In this document: piece after piece, positions 8,246 to 15,268 of the stretch | Numbering within the stretch: the stretch's first letter is position 1 | Layout: each line of letters starts with the position of its first letter | NCBI GenBank assembly: GCA_017506845.1 | Contig: JAFVMP010000033.1 | Coordinates: 1 to 15,273, forward strand | DNA length: 15,273 nt | Direction: 5' to 3' | DNA from: Campylobacter sp. | GTDB lineage: Bacteria; Campylobacterota; Campylobacteria; Campylobacterales; Campylobacteraceae | Translations under genes and position numbers: made by a program | Notes under the pieces: model-generated | Seen by the model: only the letters and a program-made list of their open reading frames with translations | Told to the model about the DNA's origin: nothing | Database searches by the model: none

Positions 8246-8818
8246 ATGATAAAAAAACAAAGAAAAACAAAAGAGACTGATATTAGTTTAGAGCTTGAAA
8301 TTTATGGAAGTGGTAATAGTGATATAGATACTGGTATTGGATTTTTTGATCATATGCTAACTGCACTTGCAAAGCACTCTTTAATGGATATTAAGCTTTA
8401 TTGCAAAGGTGATTTACATATAGATGATCACCATAGCGTAGAAGATTGCGGTATCGTACTAGGTCAAGCTATCAAGGAAGCTCTATATCCGCTTGGTAGC
8501 GTGGAGAGATACGGCAATGCAGTTGTTGTAATGGACGAAGCTGCTGTGGAGTGTGCTTTGGATCTATCTAATAGAGCATTTTTGGTCTATGAGTCGCAGA
8601 TGAATCCAAAGATTGGGAACTTTGATAGTGAGCTTGTAGAGGAGTTTTTTAGAGCACTTGCAATGAATTCAGGCATTACCTTGCACATAATCAAGCAAAG
8701 AGGTACAAACTCTCACCATATAGCAGAAGCTACATTTAAGGCTTTTGCTGTGGCATTTCGTAGAGCTGTGGCTAAAAATGATAAGATAGGAATTCCAAGC
8801 ACCAAAGGCGTATTATGA
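8246..8818 (+). CDS. hisB: Imidazoleglycerol-phosphate dehydratase (monofunctional)
   Basis: Sixth step of histidine synthesis: dehydrates imidazole glycerol phosphate to imidazole acetol phosphate, Mn-dependent, cytoplasmic. The 190-residue protein is the dehydratase domain alone, without the N-terminal histidinol-phosphatase domain of the bifunctional E. coli form. The metal-binding repeats are intact: DDHHSVED (60-67; His62, His63, Glu66) and NSHHIAEA (155-162; His157, His158, Glu161). TGIGFFDHML (29-38) and His147 also match the family. Small deviations are SNR for SGR (108-110) and SVERYG for GIxRFG. AGGAA (8236-8240) precedes ATG 8246. It sits eight bases after rlpA and overlaps kdsC by four bases, away from any other his gene in this window, so it is expressed with envelope genes. 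Confidence 0.96.
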   Translation: MIKKQRKTKETDISLELEIYGSGNSDIDTGIGFFDHMLTALAKHSLMDIKLYCKGDLHIDDHHSVEDCGIVLGQAIKEALYPLGSVERYGNAVVVMDEAAVECALDLSNRAFLVYESQMNPKIGNFDSELVEEFFRALAMNSGITLHIIKQRGTNSHHIAEATFKAFAVAFRRAVAKNDKIGIPSTKGVL

Positions 8819-9303
8819 TAGAGATAATATTTTTAGATGTTGATGGATGTATGAGTGATGGTGGTCTTTATAAGACTAATTTATCTGATGAATTTAAAAG
8901 ATTTGATGTAAAAGATGGATTTGCCATACAACAGTGGAATCGTATGGGTAAAATTTCGGCCATAATTACAGGTAAAAGCTCTCAAATCGTAGCTGATAGA
9001 GCAAAAGAGCTAGAGATTAAGTATTGTTTTCAAGGTGTAAGTGATAAACTTGCTAAGGCTAAAGAGATTTTAGAATTAGAAGGACTAAGCTTAGAAAATG
9101 CAGCTGCTATTGGCGATGATTTAAATGATATGAAATTGTTAAAAAATGTAGCTATTAGTTTTGCACCAAATGATGCTTTTGAAGCACTTACTCCAGATAT
9201 AAAATTAAGTAAAAATGGCGGTCATGGCGCAGTTAGAGAGATGATAGAAATTATCATTGATAGAGAAAATTTACGTGATGAGTGGATTGGGCGTTGGCTA
9301 TAA
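8815..9303 (+). CDS. kdsC: 3-deoxy-D-manno-octulosonate 8-phosphate phosphatase (KdsC)
   Basis: HAD phosphatase that releases Kdo from Kdo-8-phosphate for the LPS/LOS inner core. At 162 residues it is a capless HAD of the tetrameric KdsC type. Motif I is FLDVDGCMSDG (nucleophile Asp8, Asp10). Motif II is Thr52 in ITGKSS, motif III Lys78 in QGVSDK, and motif IV GDDLND (100-105). The GGHGAVRE signature (135-142) near the C-terminus is typical of KdsC. It starts inside the hisB stop (ATGA, 8815-8818) and runs 22 bases into lptC, so Kdo synthesis is translated together with LPS transport genes. Confidence 0.94.
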   Translation: MIEIIFLDVDGCMSDGGLYKTNLSDEFKRFDVKDGFAIQQWNRMGKISAIITGKSSQIVADRAKELEIKYCFQGVSDKLAKAKEILELEGLSLENAAAIGDDLNDMKLLKNVAISFAPNDAFEALTPDIKLSKNGGHGAVREMIEIIIDRENLRDEWIGRWL

Positions 9304-9809
9304 AAATTTTTTATTTTGTTGTGGCTCTTTTTAGTATGAGCGTAGTGGCGTTAATGTTACAAAACCCATATGAAGCGAGCCTACAAAGTAACAGTATAAA
9401 GGTAGCAAATATGCAAGCAGATGGAGTTATAAGCTATGAGATAAATGCTACAAATACATATGCTAAATTTACATCTAAAAGTGTTATAGCCTATGATGAT
9501 TATAATGAATTTATTCAGCCAAATGTTACCTTTATCCAAAAAGATAGACACAACATCACCTCAAATGAGGCTATTTATAAAGATAATAATATAACATTTT
9601 TTGGCGATGTGAGATATCTAAATTTAGATACCAATTTGCGCTACAACTCTAGTGAAATTCAGTATCTAATGATGGAGAAAACATTATTAAGCAGTGTTCC
9701 ATTTGAATTATTGCAAAATAGTGATAAAATAGTAGGAAAAAGCGTGATATATGCACTTGATAGTAATCATATAACAGCAAAAGGAGTTAAAGGTTGGTTT
9801 TACAGATAA
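9282..9809 (+). CDS. lptC: LPS export protein LptC
   Basis: Bitopic inner-membrane subunit that passes LPS from LptB2FG to LptA. The 175-residue protein has one N-terminal membrane segment (about 4-25, ALAIKIFYFVVALFSMSVVALML). A periplasmic beta-rich domain follows (SKSVIAYDDYNEFIQPNVTFIQ...) with the repeated-strand look of the LptC/LptA fold. Sequence identity to studied LptC is low in this group, so the call leans on fold pattern, length and position between kdsC and lptA. The start is GTG 9282, 22 bases inside kdsC. TTG 9294, four codons on, is a possible alternative, and neither has a strong ribosome binding site. Translation probably depends on kdsC. Confidence 0.85.
   Translation: MDWALAIKIFYFVVALFSMSVVALMLQNPYEASLQSNSIKVANMQADGVISYEINATNTYAKFTSKSVIAYDDYNEFIQPNVTFIQKDRHNITSNEAIYKDNNITFFGDVRYLNLDTNLRYNSSEIQYLMMEKTLLSSVPFELLQNSDKIVGKSVIYALDSNHITAKGVKGWFYR
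9781..9786 (+). promoter_or_regulatory. lptA ribosome binding site (fixes TTG start)
   Basis: AAGGAG lies within the end of lptC, seven bases before TTG 9794. It decides the start, since the next in-frame ATG would cut into the signal peptide. Confidence 0.65.
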
Positions 9810-10267
9810 TTAGAGCTTTTGTAGCTGTGGCGATGATTTATAGCTTTAGTTACGCAAATCAAGTAGAAGTAAGCGCTGATAGCTTCTATGCTGATGAGAA
9901 AGTAGGACTTGGAGAACTTGTAGGTAATGTATTAATTAAAAAAGGTAAAAGCGATACATTAACGGCAAATCGTGTTAAAATTTACTTTGATAAAAATCGA
10001 AAACCGCAAAAATATGAGGCAATAAGTGATGCTAAATTTAGTATCTTACTAGATGGTAAAAAGTATAATGGTAGTGGCGATTTGCTAACCTATGAGCCAA
10101 AAGGGCAAATTTACACCTTAAAAGGTAGTGCATTTTTGCATGAAGTTGATAGTGATAAGAAAATTTTTGGTGATGAAATTATAGTAGATCAGTTAAAAGG
10201 TGTTTATAGCGTCAAAAGCAAGGATAAAAAGCCAGTTAAATTTATATTTCAGGTAGAAGATAAATGA
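9794..10267 (+). CDS. lptA: Periplasmic LPS-bridge protein LptA
   Basis: Forms the periplasmic bridge carrying LPS from LptC to LptD. The product is 157 residues from a TTG start backed by AAGGAG. A signal peptide (residues 1-21) ends in SYA, with predicted cleavage before Asn22. The mature part is an OstA/LptA beta-jellyroll: VEVSADSFYADEKVGLGELVGNVLI, then ANRVKIYF, GDLLTYEPKGQIYTLKGSAFL and GDEIIVD, the recurring strand pattern of the family. It is a little shorter than E. coli LptA (185). The start overlaps lptC by 16 nt and the stop overlaps engB by four nt (ATGA, 10264-10267). Confidence 0.92.
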   Translation: MVLQIIRAFVAVAMIYSFSYANQVEVSADSFYADEKVGLGELVGNVLIKKGKSDTLTANRVKIYFDKNRKPQKYEAISDAKFSILLDGKKYNGSGDLLTYEPKGQIYTLKGSAFLHEVDSDKKIFGDEIIVDQLKGVYSVKSKDKKPVKFIFQVEDK

Positions 10268-10860
10268 GAATTGTAAGTGCTAAGTTTTTACTCTCAGCTC
10301 AAGGAGTTGATGATTCTCCTGAGTTTGGTATAAGTGAAGTGGCGTTTTTAGGGCGTAGTAATGTTGGTAAAAGCTCTATTATTAATGCACTAACTAATCA
10401 CCATGGCTTGGCTAAATCTAGCTCTACACCAGGTAAAACTCAGCTAATTAACTATTTTGAGGTTATAGTCGATAATGGTGAGGATAAGGTTCCATTGATT
10501 TTTGTAGATTTACCTGGGTTTGGTTATGCTAAAGTTAGTAAAAGTATGCATAATGCATGGCAAAAAAATCTAGATAGATATTTGCGTGAGCGTATTAGTA
10601 TAAAGGCTTTTATCCATTTGATAGATTCTAGACATGCGGGGCTGCAAAAAGATGAAAATCTTGGTTTGTATCTAAATGAATTTGTCCGACCTGACCAGAA
10701 TGTATTAAATATTTACACAAAATCAGATAAACTAAATCAGAGTCAAAAGTCAGCTGTTTTAAAGATTGATCCAGCTGCGATTTTGGTCTCAAGTAGTAAA
10801 AAAACCGGTATAGATAAAGCGACAAAAGCGATATATAATGCAGTATTTGGTGTAAAATGA
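10264..10860 (+). CDS. engB: Ribosome-biogenesis / division GTPase EngB (YsxC, YihA)
   Basis: TrmE-Era-EngA-EngB-Septin family GTPase needed for large ribosomal subunit assembly; it was first linked to cell division. The protein has 198 residues, a normal length. The P-loop GRSNVGKSS (30-38) is G1, the STPGKTQ region (54-60) is G2, VDLPGFGYAK (81-90) is G3, TKSD (152-155) is G4 and a SSSKKTG segment is G5. It is joined by 4-nt ATGA overlaps to lptA in front and the acetyltransferase behind, and has no promoter of its own that I can see. Confidence 0.96.
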   Translation: MRIVSAKFLLSAQGVDDSPEFGISEVAFLGRSNVGKSSIINALTNHHGLAKSSSTPGKTQLINYFEVIVDNGEDKVPLIFVDLPGFGYAKVSKSMHNAWQKNLDRYLRERISIKAFIHLIDSRHAGLQKDENLGLYLNEFVRPDQNVLNIYTKSDKLNQSQKSAVLKIDPAAILVSSSKKTGIDKATKAIYNAVFGVK

Positions 10861-11315
10861 TAGAGTATAAAAAAGCAAGATTAAAAGATATAGCTAGTAT
10901 GCAGATTTTGGTTCGCCCTGAGATTGAAAATGGGGTGATTTTGCCTAGAAGTGATGATGAAATAGCGACAAATATTCGCTCATATACACTTGCCTTTGAT
11001 GATGATAGGCTCATTGGATATAGCGCTCTTCATATTCACGCAGCAAATTTAGCTGAGGTTAGAAGCTTGATAGTTGATGGAGCTTATAGAGGCAAAGGCG
11101 TAGGTAGTGGACTAGTAAATGCCTTATTAGCTCAAGCTAGAGAGCTTGAGATTGCTCAAGTTTTTACTCTTACTTATAGAAGTGAATTTTTTAAAAACTT
11201 AGGGTTTGAAGAAATTTCTAAAGAGAAGCTTCCAGCGCAAAAAATTTGGGCTGATTGCATAAAATGCAAACACTTTCCAGTATGCAACGAAATAGCACTA
11301 ATTCAGAATCTCTAA
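10857..11315 (+). CDS. argO: GNAT acetyltransferase, N-acetylglutamate synthase type (ArgO-like)
   Basis: Probably acetylates glutamate with acetyl-CoA, the first step of arginine synthesis. The 152-residue GNAT fold has the acetyl-CoA loop RGKGVG (78-83) after the EVRSLIVD strand (67-74). The C-terminus PAQKIWADCIKCKHFPVCNEIAL resembles stand-alone short N-acetylglutamate synthases, with a Cys-x2-Cys-x5-Cys set (Cys134, 137, 143). No amino-acid kinase domain is fused. From memory, C. jejuni has an acetyltransferase named ArgO in an arg operon; here the gene sits alone between engB and the mreD-like gene, linked to engB by ATGA. The GNAT assignment is firm; glutamate as substrate is likely but inferred, and another small-molecule substrate is possible. 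Confidence 0.82.
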   Translation: MIEYKKARLKDIASMQILVRPEIENGVILPRSDDEIATNIRSYTLAFDDDRLIGYSALHIHAANLAEVRSLIVDGAYRGKGVGSGLVNALLAQARELEIAQVFTLTYRSEFFKNLGFEEISKEKLPAQKIWADCIKCKHFPVCNEIALIQNL

Positions 11316-11770
11316 GATTTAGCCTTTTTTGTATATCTGTTATAGGCTATGAGATATTTAGTTTAACATCGCTATTTTTACCATCTCTTATAGGGATATT
11401 TTTTGCTTATTTAATAATCCTTAGTGATGAGATTGAGCGAACGCTTGGGGTAAAAGATAAAAGATGGTATCTAACTGTAGCCTTTTTATTCTTTGCTGAA
11501 CAATTAAATGGATTTGAGTTTTGCTCGGTGCTTTTAGCATGGTTGTTATTTTACCATCTTCTTGATGATTGGCTAAAGACAAATATCAAATGGAGAAAGC
11601 TATTAATCACTATATATGTATTTTCAGGCTATATTCTTACCTTGGCTATGAGTAATATTGTACTTTATATACTTAATCAGCCTCGCCTTGAGCTAAGCTA
11701 TGAGTATTTGCTATATGCTGCGATAGAATCACTAATAGCACTTGTAATATTTAGAGGGCGGGTGCTATGA
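11282..11770 (+). CDS. MreD-like integral membrane protein
   Basis: Small membrane protein of 162 residues with about five or six predicted segments (roughly 12-30, 32-48, 62-76, 78-95, 106-131, 139-157). No enzymatic motif is visible. Position directly before PBP2 (4-nt ATGA overlap), size and topology match the MreD-like proteins that belong to the rod-shape (elongasome) complex; this is inference, since MreD proteins are poorly conserved in sequence. The start is uncertain. ATG 11282 gives the smallest overlap with the acetyltransferase gene (34 nt). ATG 11264 and TTG 11255 are in frame upstream. None has a clear ribosome binding site, so translation is probably coupled to the upstream gene. 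Confidence 0.7.
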   Translation: MQRNSTNSESLRFSLFCISVIGYEIFSLTSLFLPSLIGIFFAYLIILSDEIERTLGVKDKRWYLTVAFLFFAEQLNGFEFCSVLLAWLLFYHLLDDWLKTNIKWRKLLITIYVFSGYILTLAMSNIVLYILNQPRLELSYEYLLYAAIESLIALVIFRGRVL

Positions 11771-13578
11771 GACTAACTATTGTATATGGAATTATCGCTC
11801 TTGTATGGATTATTTTGCTTACTCGTATCTATTATTTAAGTATTAAATCAAATGAGTATTATGAGCAGATTGCCGAAAAAAATGCCATAAAAACTGAAGA
11901 TATTGCTCCGGTTCGTGGTCAAATTTTAGATAAAAATGGCCAGCCTTTAGCAGTAAATAAATTAGGATTTGAGATCTCTATTAAGCCACATTTAAGACGA
12001 AATTTAAAAGTATTAGATGATGAGATAAACTTTATAATCTCAGTGTTTCCAGATTTAAATGCTACAAAGCTAAAAAGAGAGTATATCAAAAACGACTCTC
12101 CTTACTCACAAGATTTTGTAAATGTTGTAAATTTTTTAGATTATGATAGAGTTTTACCACATTTTGCTAGGCTAAATTTGCGTGAAAATACCTCGGTAAA
12201 TCCAGTTTCTATCCGTCATTATCCACTAGGTGAGTTAGCTAGCCATGTTATTGGATATGTTGGTAGAGCAAATTTAAAAGATATAGAGGCAAATCCGCTT
12301 TCAAAACTGACTAACTATACAGGTCGTAGTGGAATTGAGCGCTATTATAATGAAATTTTACAAGGAGTAGAAGGTCAAAGAACTACCAAGGTTACTGCAC
12401 TAAATAAGGTTGTAGAAGAGATTGGTTATATTAAGCCAAGCAGCACTGATATATCTTTAACTATTGATTTGGAATTACAAAAGTACCTATATCAAGCTTT
12501 TGATCGTCCAGCTGGTGCGGTAGTAGTTATGGATGGAATTGATGGATCTATTTTAGCAGCAGCAAGCTTGCCAGAGTATGATTTGAATCAATTTGTAACT
12601 GGTATTAGTCAAAGCGATTGGAATGAGATGATGAATAATCCAGATCATCCATTTACTAATAAATTAATAAATGCACTATATCCACCTGGAAGTGTTGTAA
12701 AGATGGCGATGGGTATGGCATTTTTTGAGAGTGGAAAATATGCGCCAACATCACGGATACTTTGTGATCCATATCTTGAGCTAGGTGATAGAAAATTTAG
12801 AAATTGGAAAAATTATGGCTCTGAGATGATGACTATAGTCGAGGCTTTGCGTGATAGCTGTGATACATATTTTTATCGTGGGGCATATAATGTAGGAATT
12901 GATATTATGGCGCCAGTTCTTAGACGCTATGGTTTTGGAGTTAAAACTGGGGTTGATCTACCAAATGAGTATATAGGAATTGTTCCAGATGCTCAGTGGA
13001 AAAAGATGAGATTAAATCAGCCATGGTATCAAGGTGATACTATTAATACCAGTATAGGTCAGGGTAGCTTCTTAGCGACTCCTATGCAAGTAGCTAGAGA
13101 TACGGCAATTTTTGCAATGGGGCATGATGTTACACCGCATTTTATTGGTAGTATCAATGGAGTGCCTCAAGAGTGGCATGCTAGAGATATTTTAAGCCAA
13201 AAAGAAAAATCAGCTCTAAAATATATAAGAGAAGGAATGCATGCAGTAGCTAATATTCCAGGCGGTACAGGATTTAGAGTATTAAGCCCATCAAAGGTTA
13301 CCATAGCGGCTAAATCAGGTACTGCTCAAGTAGTAGGTATCAGTCAAGAGGATAAAGAAAGAATCAAAGAGGCTGATATGGAGTATTATGAGCGCTCACA
13401 TGCATGGATGACAGGATATGCTCCATATGAGAATCCTAGATATATAGTAACTGTATTAGTAGAACATGGTGCAAGCGGTGGAGGTGCGGCTGGACCTATA
13501 CTTGCTAGAATTTTTGACAAGCTTGCAGATATGGGTTATATAGATGAAAAATATTTAAAGAAAAAAAACAGTAAATAA
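11767..13578 (+). CDS. mrdA: Penicillin-binding protein 2 (class B transpeptidase)
   Basis: Inner-membrane DD-transpeptidase that cross-links peptidoglycan during lateral growth with RodA; a beta-lactam target. At 603 residues it has one N-terminal membrane anchor (about 5-24). The pedestal domain begins PVRGQILDKNGQPLA (48-62) and includes YPLGELASHVIGYVG (152-166). Catalytic motifs of the transpeptidase are GSVVK (nucleophile Ser309, Lys312), SCD (364-366, the usual SxN/SxD) and KSGT (516-519). GQG (431-433) and the HAW...YAP segment (545-553) also fit. It is coupled to the MreD-like gene by ATGA, matching the mreD-mrdA pairing seen widely. It ends nine bases before putP. Confidence 0.96.
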   Translation: MRLTIVYGIIALVWIILLTRIYYLSIKSNEYYEQIAEKNAIKTEDIAPVRGQILDKNGQPLAVNKLGFEISIKPHLRRNLKVLDDEINFIISVFPDLNATKLKREYIKNDSPYSQDFVNVVNFLDYDRVLPHFARLNLRENTSVNPVSIRHYPLGELASHVIGYVGRANLKDIEANPLSKLTNYTGRSGIERYYNEILQGVEGQRTTKVTALNKVVEEIGYIKPSSTDISLTIDLELQKYLYQAFDRPAGAVVVMDGIDGSILAAASLPEYDLNQFVTGISQSDWNEMMNNPDHPFTNKLINALYPPGSVVKMAMGMAFFESGKYAPTSRILCDPYLELGDRKFRNWKNYGSEMMTIVEALRDSCDTYFYRGAYNVGIDIMAPVLRRYGFGVKTGVDLPNEYIGIVPDAQWKKMRLNQPWYQGDTINTSIGQGSFLATPMQVARDTAIFAMGHDVTPHFIGSINGVPQEWHARDILSQKEKSALKYIREGMHAVANIPGGTGFRVLSPSKVTIAAKSGTAQVVGISQEDKERIKEADMEYYERSHAWMTGYAPYENPRYIVTVLVEHGASGGGAAGPILARIFDKLADMGYIDEKYLKKKNSK

Positions 13579-13582
13579 GGAG
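13577..13582 (+). promoter_or_regulatory. putP ribosome binding site (fixes TTG start)
   Basis: AAGGAG overlaps the PBP2 stop codon and lies five bases before TTG 13588. No in-frame ATG occurs until residue 43, which would delete the first membrane segment. Confidence 0.65.
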
Positions 13583-13587
13583 AGAAT

Positions 13588-15099
13588 TTGGATTTTACTA
13601 CCTATTTAGCTATTGGGCTATATTTTGCGGTGCTTTTGGTGATTGGTCGCCTAGCTTATAATAAAAAGTCAAATTTAAATGAGTACTTGCTAGATAATCG
13701 CTCTTTAGGGCCATTTATGACTGCACTTAGTGCTGGTGCTAGCGATATGAGCGGTTGGATGTTGCTTGGACTTCCTGGAGCGTTATATCTAAGTGGAATT
13801 TGTAATGCATGGATTGCTATAGGACTTAGCATTGGTGCATGGGCAAATTATAAGTACTTAGCCAGTAGGCTTAGGGTATATACTGAAATTTCTGGTGATA
13901 GTATTACAATACCAGACTATTTAGAAAATAGATTTAAGGATAAAACAAAAGTCTTACGCATAATTTCAGGAATTTTTATTTTGGTATTTTATACGCTTTA
14001 TGTAAGTAGTGGTATCATCGCAGGAGGCAAGACATTTGAGAGCTTTTTTGGTTTAGATTTTGCTCTTGGTGCTGCAGTAACTCTATGTATAGTGGTATTT
14101 TATACATTTTTTGGTGGATTTAAGGCTGTGTGTCTAACTGATGCATTTCAAGGTATTTTAATGTTTTTAGTGTTGGTCTGTATCCCATTAGTAGCATATT
14201 TTAGTATTGATATTCCAGAAGGCTCAAGCTTTTTCGCGCTTTTAAATGAGTATAGTCACGCAGCAAATTATGATCATTTAAATATCTTTGCCGGACAGAC
14301 ATTTTTAGGTATTTTGGGGCTTTTGGCTTGGGGGTTTGGTTATTTTGGTCAGCCACATATTATTGTACGGTTTATGGCTATTAGAGATGCTAAAGAGCTT
14401 AGCTCAGCTAGACGCATTGGAATTTCATGGATGGTTATTGGCTTAGTTGGTGCGATGGCTAGTGGGCTTATAGGTTTTGTATATTTTACACAAAATGGCA
14501 TTACGCTATCAGATCCAGAGACTGTATTTTTAAAGCTTGGTGATACTTTATTTCATCCATTTATAGTAGGTGTGATTATTTCAGCAGTTTTAGCAGCCAT
14601 TATGAGCACTATATCATCTCAGCTTTTAGTTAGCGCTAGTTCTGTTACTAGAGATTTTATCTTTGCTTTTTATAAACACGATGTAAGCGATAGAACTCAG
14701 GTATTGACGGGGCGAATTTCGGTTATAATTGTAGCTGTGATTGCTACAATTATAGGATTTAATTCTAGTGATACAGTTCTTGGAGTTGTGGGTAATGCGT
14801 GGGCTGGATTTGGTGCGAGCTTTGGGCCTGTGCTATTATTTAGCTTATATTCACGCCATATGAGTGCGTTATCAGCTCTAGCTGGTATTATAACCGGTGG
14901 TGTAACTGTTTTATTATGGATACTATTTGGGTTATCAAGTGTAGTTTATGAGTTACTTCCAGGATTTGTATTATCATCTCTTGTTATTTGGCTGGTTAAT
15001 CGCTACAACAATATGCTCAAAAAGATGTCTCAAGAGCCAAATTTATCTGTTATTGATGATGAATTTAATAAAATGAAAGATAAACAAAGTCAGCTTTAA
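13588..15099 (+). CDS. putP: Sodium/proline symporter
   Basis: Imports proline with Na+ across the inner membrane (SSS family, LeuT-like fold). The 503-residue protein is hydrophobic throughout, with about 13 membrane segments, and nearly equals E. coli PutP (502). TM2 holds the hallmark LSAGASDMSGWMLLGLPGALYLSG (47-70), where Asp53 aligns with the essential Asp55 of E. coli. Na+-site residues Ser340 and Thr341 (in IMSTISSQLL) keep the E. coli numbering. FGGFKAVCLTDAFQG (175-189) and FGYFGQPHIIVRFMAI (250-265) are also typical. The C-terminal tail (471-503) is charged. The TTG start has AAGGAG. No putA is seen in this window, so a role in catabolism versus osmotic or anabolic uptake cannot be told. 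It is the last gene of the run. Confidence 0.95.
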   Translation: MDFTTYLAIGLYFAVLLVIGRLAYNKKSNLNEYLLDNRSLGPFMTALSAGASDMSGWMLLGLPGALYLSGICNAWIAIGLSIGAWANYKYLASRLRVYTEISGDSITIPDYLENRFKDKTKVLRIISGIFILVFYTLYVSSGIIAGGKTFESFFGLDFALGAAVTLCIVVFYTFFGGFKAVCLTDAFQGILMFLVLVCIPLVAYFSIDIPEGSSFFALLNEYSHAANYDHLNIFAGQTFLGILGLLAWGFGYFGQPHIIVRFMAIRDAKELSSARRIGISWMVIGLVGAMASGLIGFVYFTQNGITLSDPETVFLKLGDTLFHPFIVGVIISAVLAAIMSTISSQLLVSASSVTRDFIFAFYKHDVSDRTQVLTGRISVIIVAVIATIIGFNSSDTVLGVVGNAWAGFGASFGPVLLFSLYSRHMSALSALAGIITGGVTVLLWILFGLSSVVYELLPGFVLSSLVIWLVNRYNNMLKKMSQEPNLSVIDDEFNKMKDKQSQL

Positions 15100-15131
15100 A
15101 GATAAATTTATCTAGTCTAATTTTAATTTTT
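15100..15131 (+). terminator. Weak palindrome after putP, possible terminator
   Basis: AGATAAATTTATCT (15100-15113) is a perfect 14-bp palindrome right after the putP stop, followed by loosely T-rich DNA (15119-15131). It is A/T-only apart from two pairs, and the T run is not adjacent, so as an intrinsic terminator it would be poor. It is the only candidate before the tRNA promoter. Confidence 0.25.
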
Positions 15132-15166
15132 AGAGTTGTTTTATATAGATTTAAGGAATTATTCTG

Positions 15167-15172
15167 TATAAT
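15167..15172 (+). promoter_or_regulatory. tRNA promoter (-10)
   Basis: TATAAT immediately preceded by TG lies 20 bases before the tRNA. The upstream DNA is T-rich with no clear -35. This is a good sigma-70 promoter separating the tRNA from the putP run. Confidence 0.6.
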
Positions 15173-15191
15173 TTCAACTCTTATTTCAAGT

Positions 15192-15268
15192 GGGTTTATA
15201 GCTCAGTTGGTTAGAGCATCCGGCTCATAACCGGATGGTCCCAGGTTCGAGTCCTGGTAAACCCACCA
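15192..15268 (+). tRNA. tRNA with CAT anticodon, probably elongator tRNA-Met
   Basis: A 77-nt cloverleaf: acceptor GGGTTTA/TAAACCC, D stem GCTC/GAGC, anticodon stem ATCCGG/CCGGAT with loop CTCATAA (CAT at 15226-15228), and T stem CCAGG/CCTGG with loop TTCGAGT. The CCA end is encoded (15266-15268). The G1-C72 pair excludes the initiator tRNA. A CAT anticodon could also mark tRNA-Ile2, which TilS modifies to read AUA. The acceptor T4-A and T5-A pairs lack the C4-G69/C5-G68 pairs used by E. coli TilS, so Met is favoured without proof. Confidence 0.9.

Noticed and set aside
10628..11014. Open frame of 128 codons on the minus strand across the engB/argO junction
   Set aside because: It lies antisense to two well-supported genes, has Ser/Leu/Ile/Tyr-rich shadow composition and no recognisable motif or ribosome binding site.
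15100..15113. 14-bp palindrome after putP as a regulator operator
   Set aside because: It is A/T-rich, occurs once, and sits downstream of the gene and about 50 bases before the tRNA -10 box; chance or a weak terminator is simpler.
15192..15268. tRNA as attachment site for an integrated element
   Set aside because: The window ends five bases after the tRNA, and no integrase or duplicated tRNA 3' end is visible upstream.
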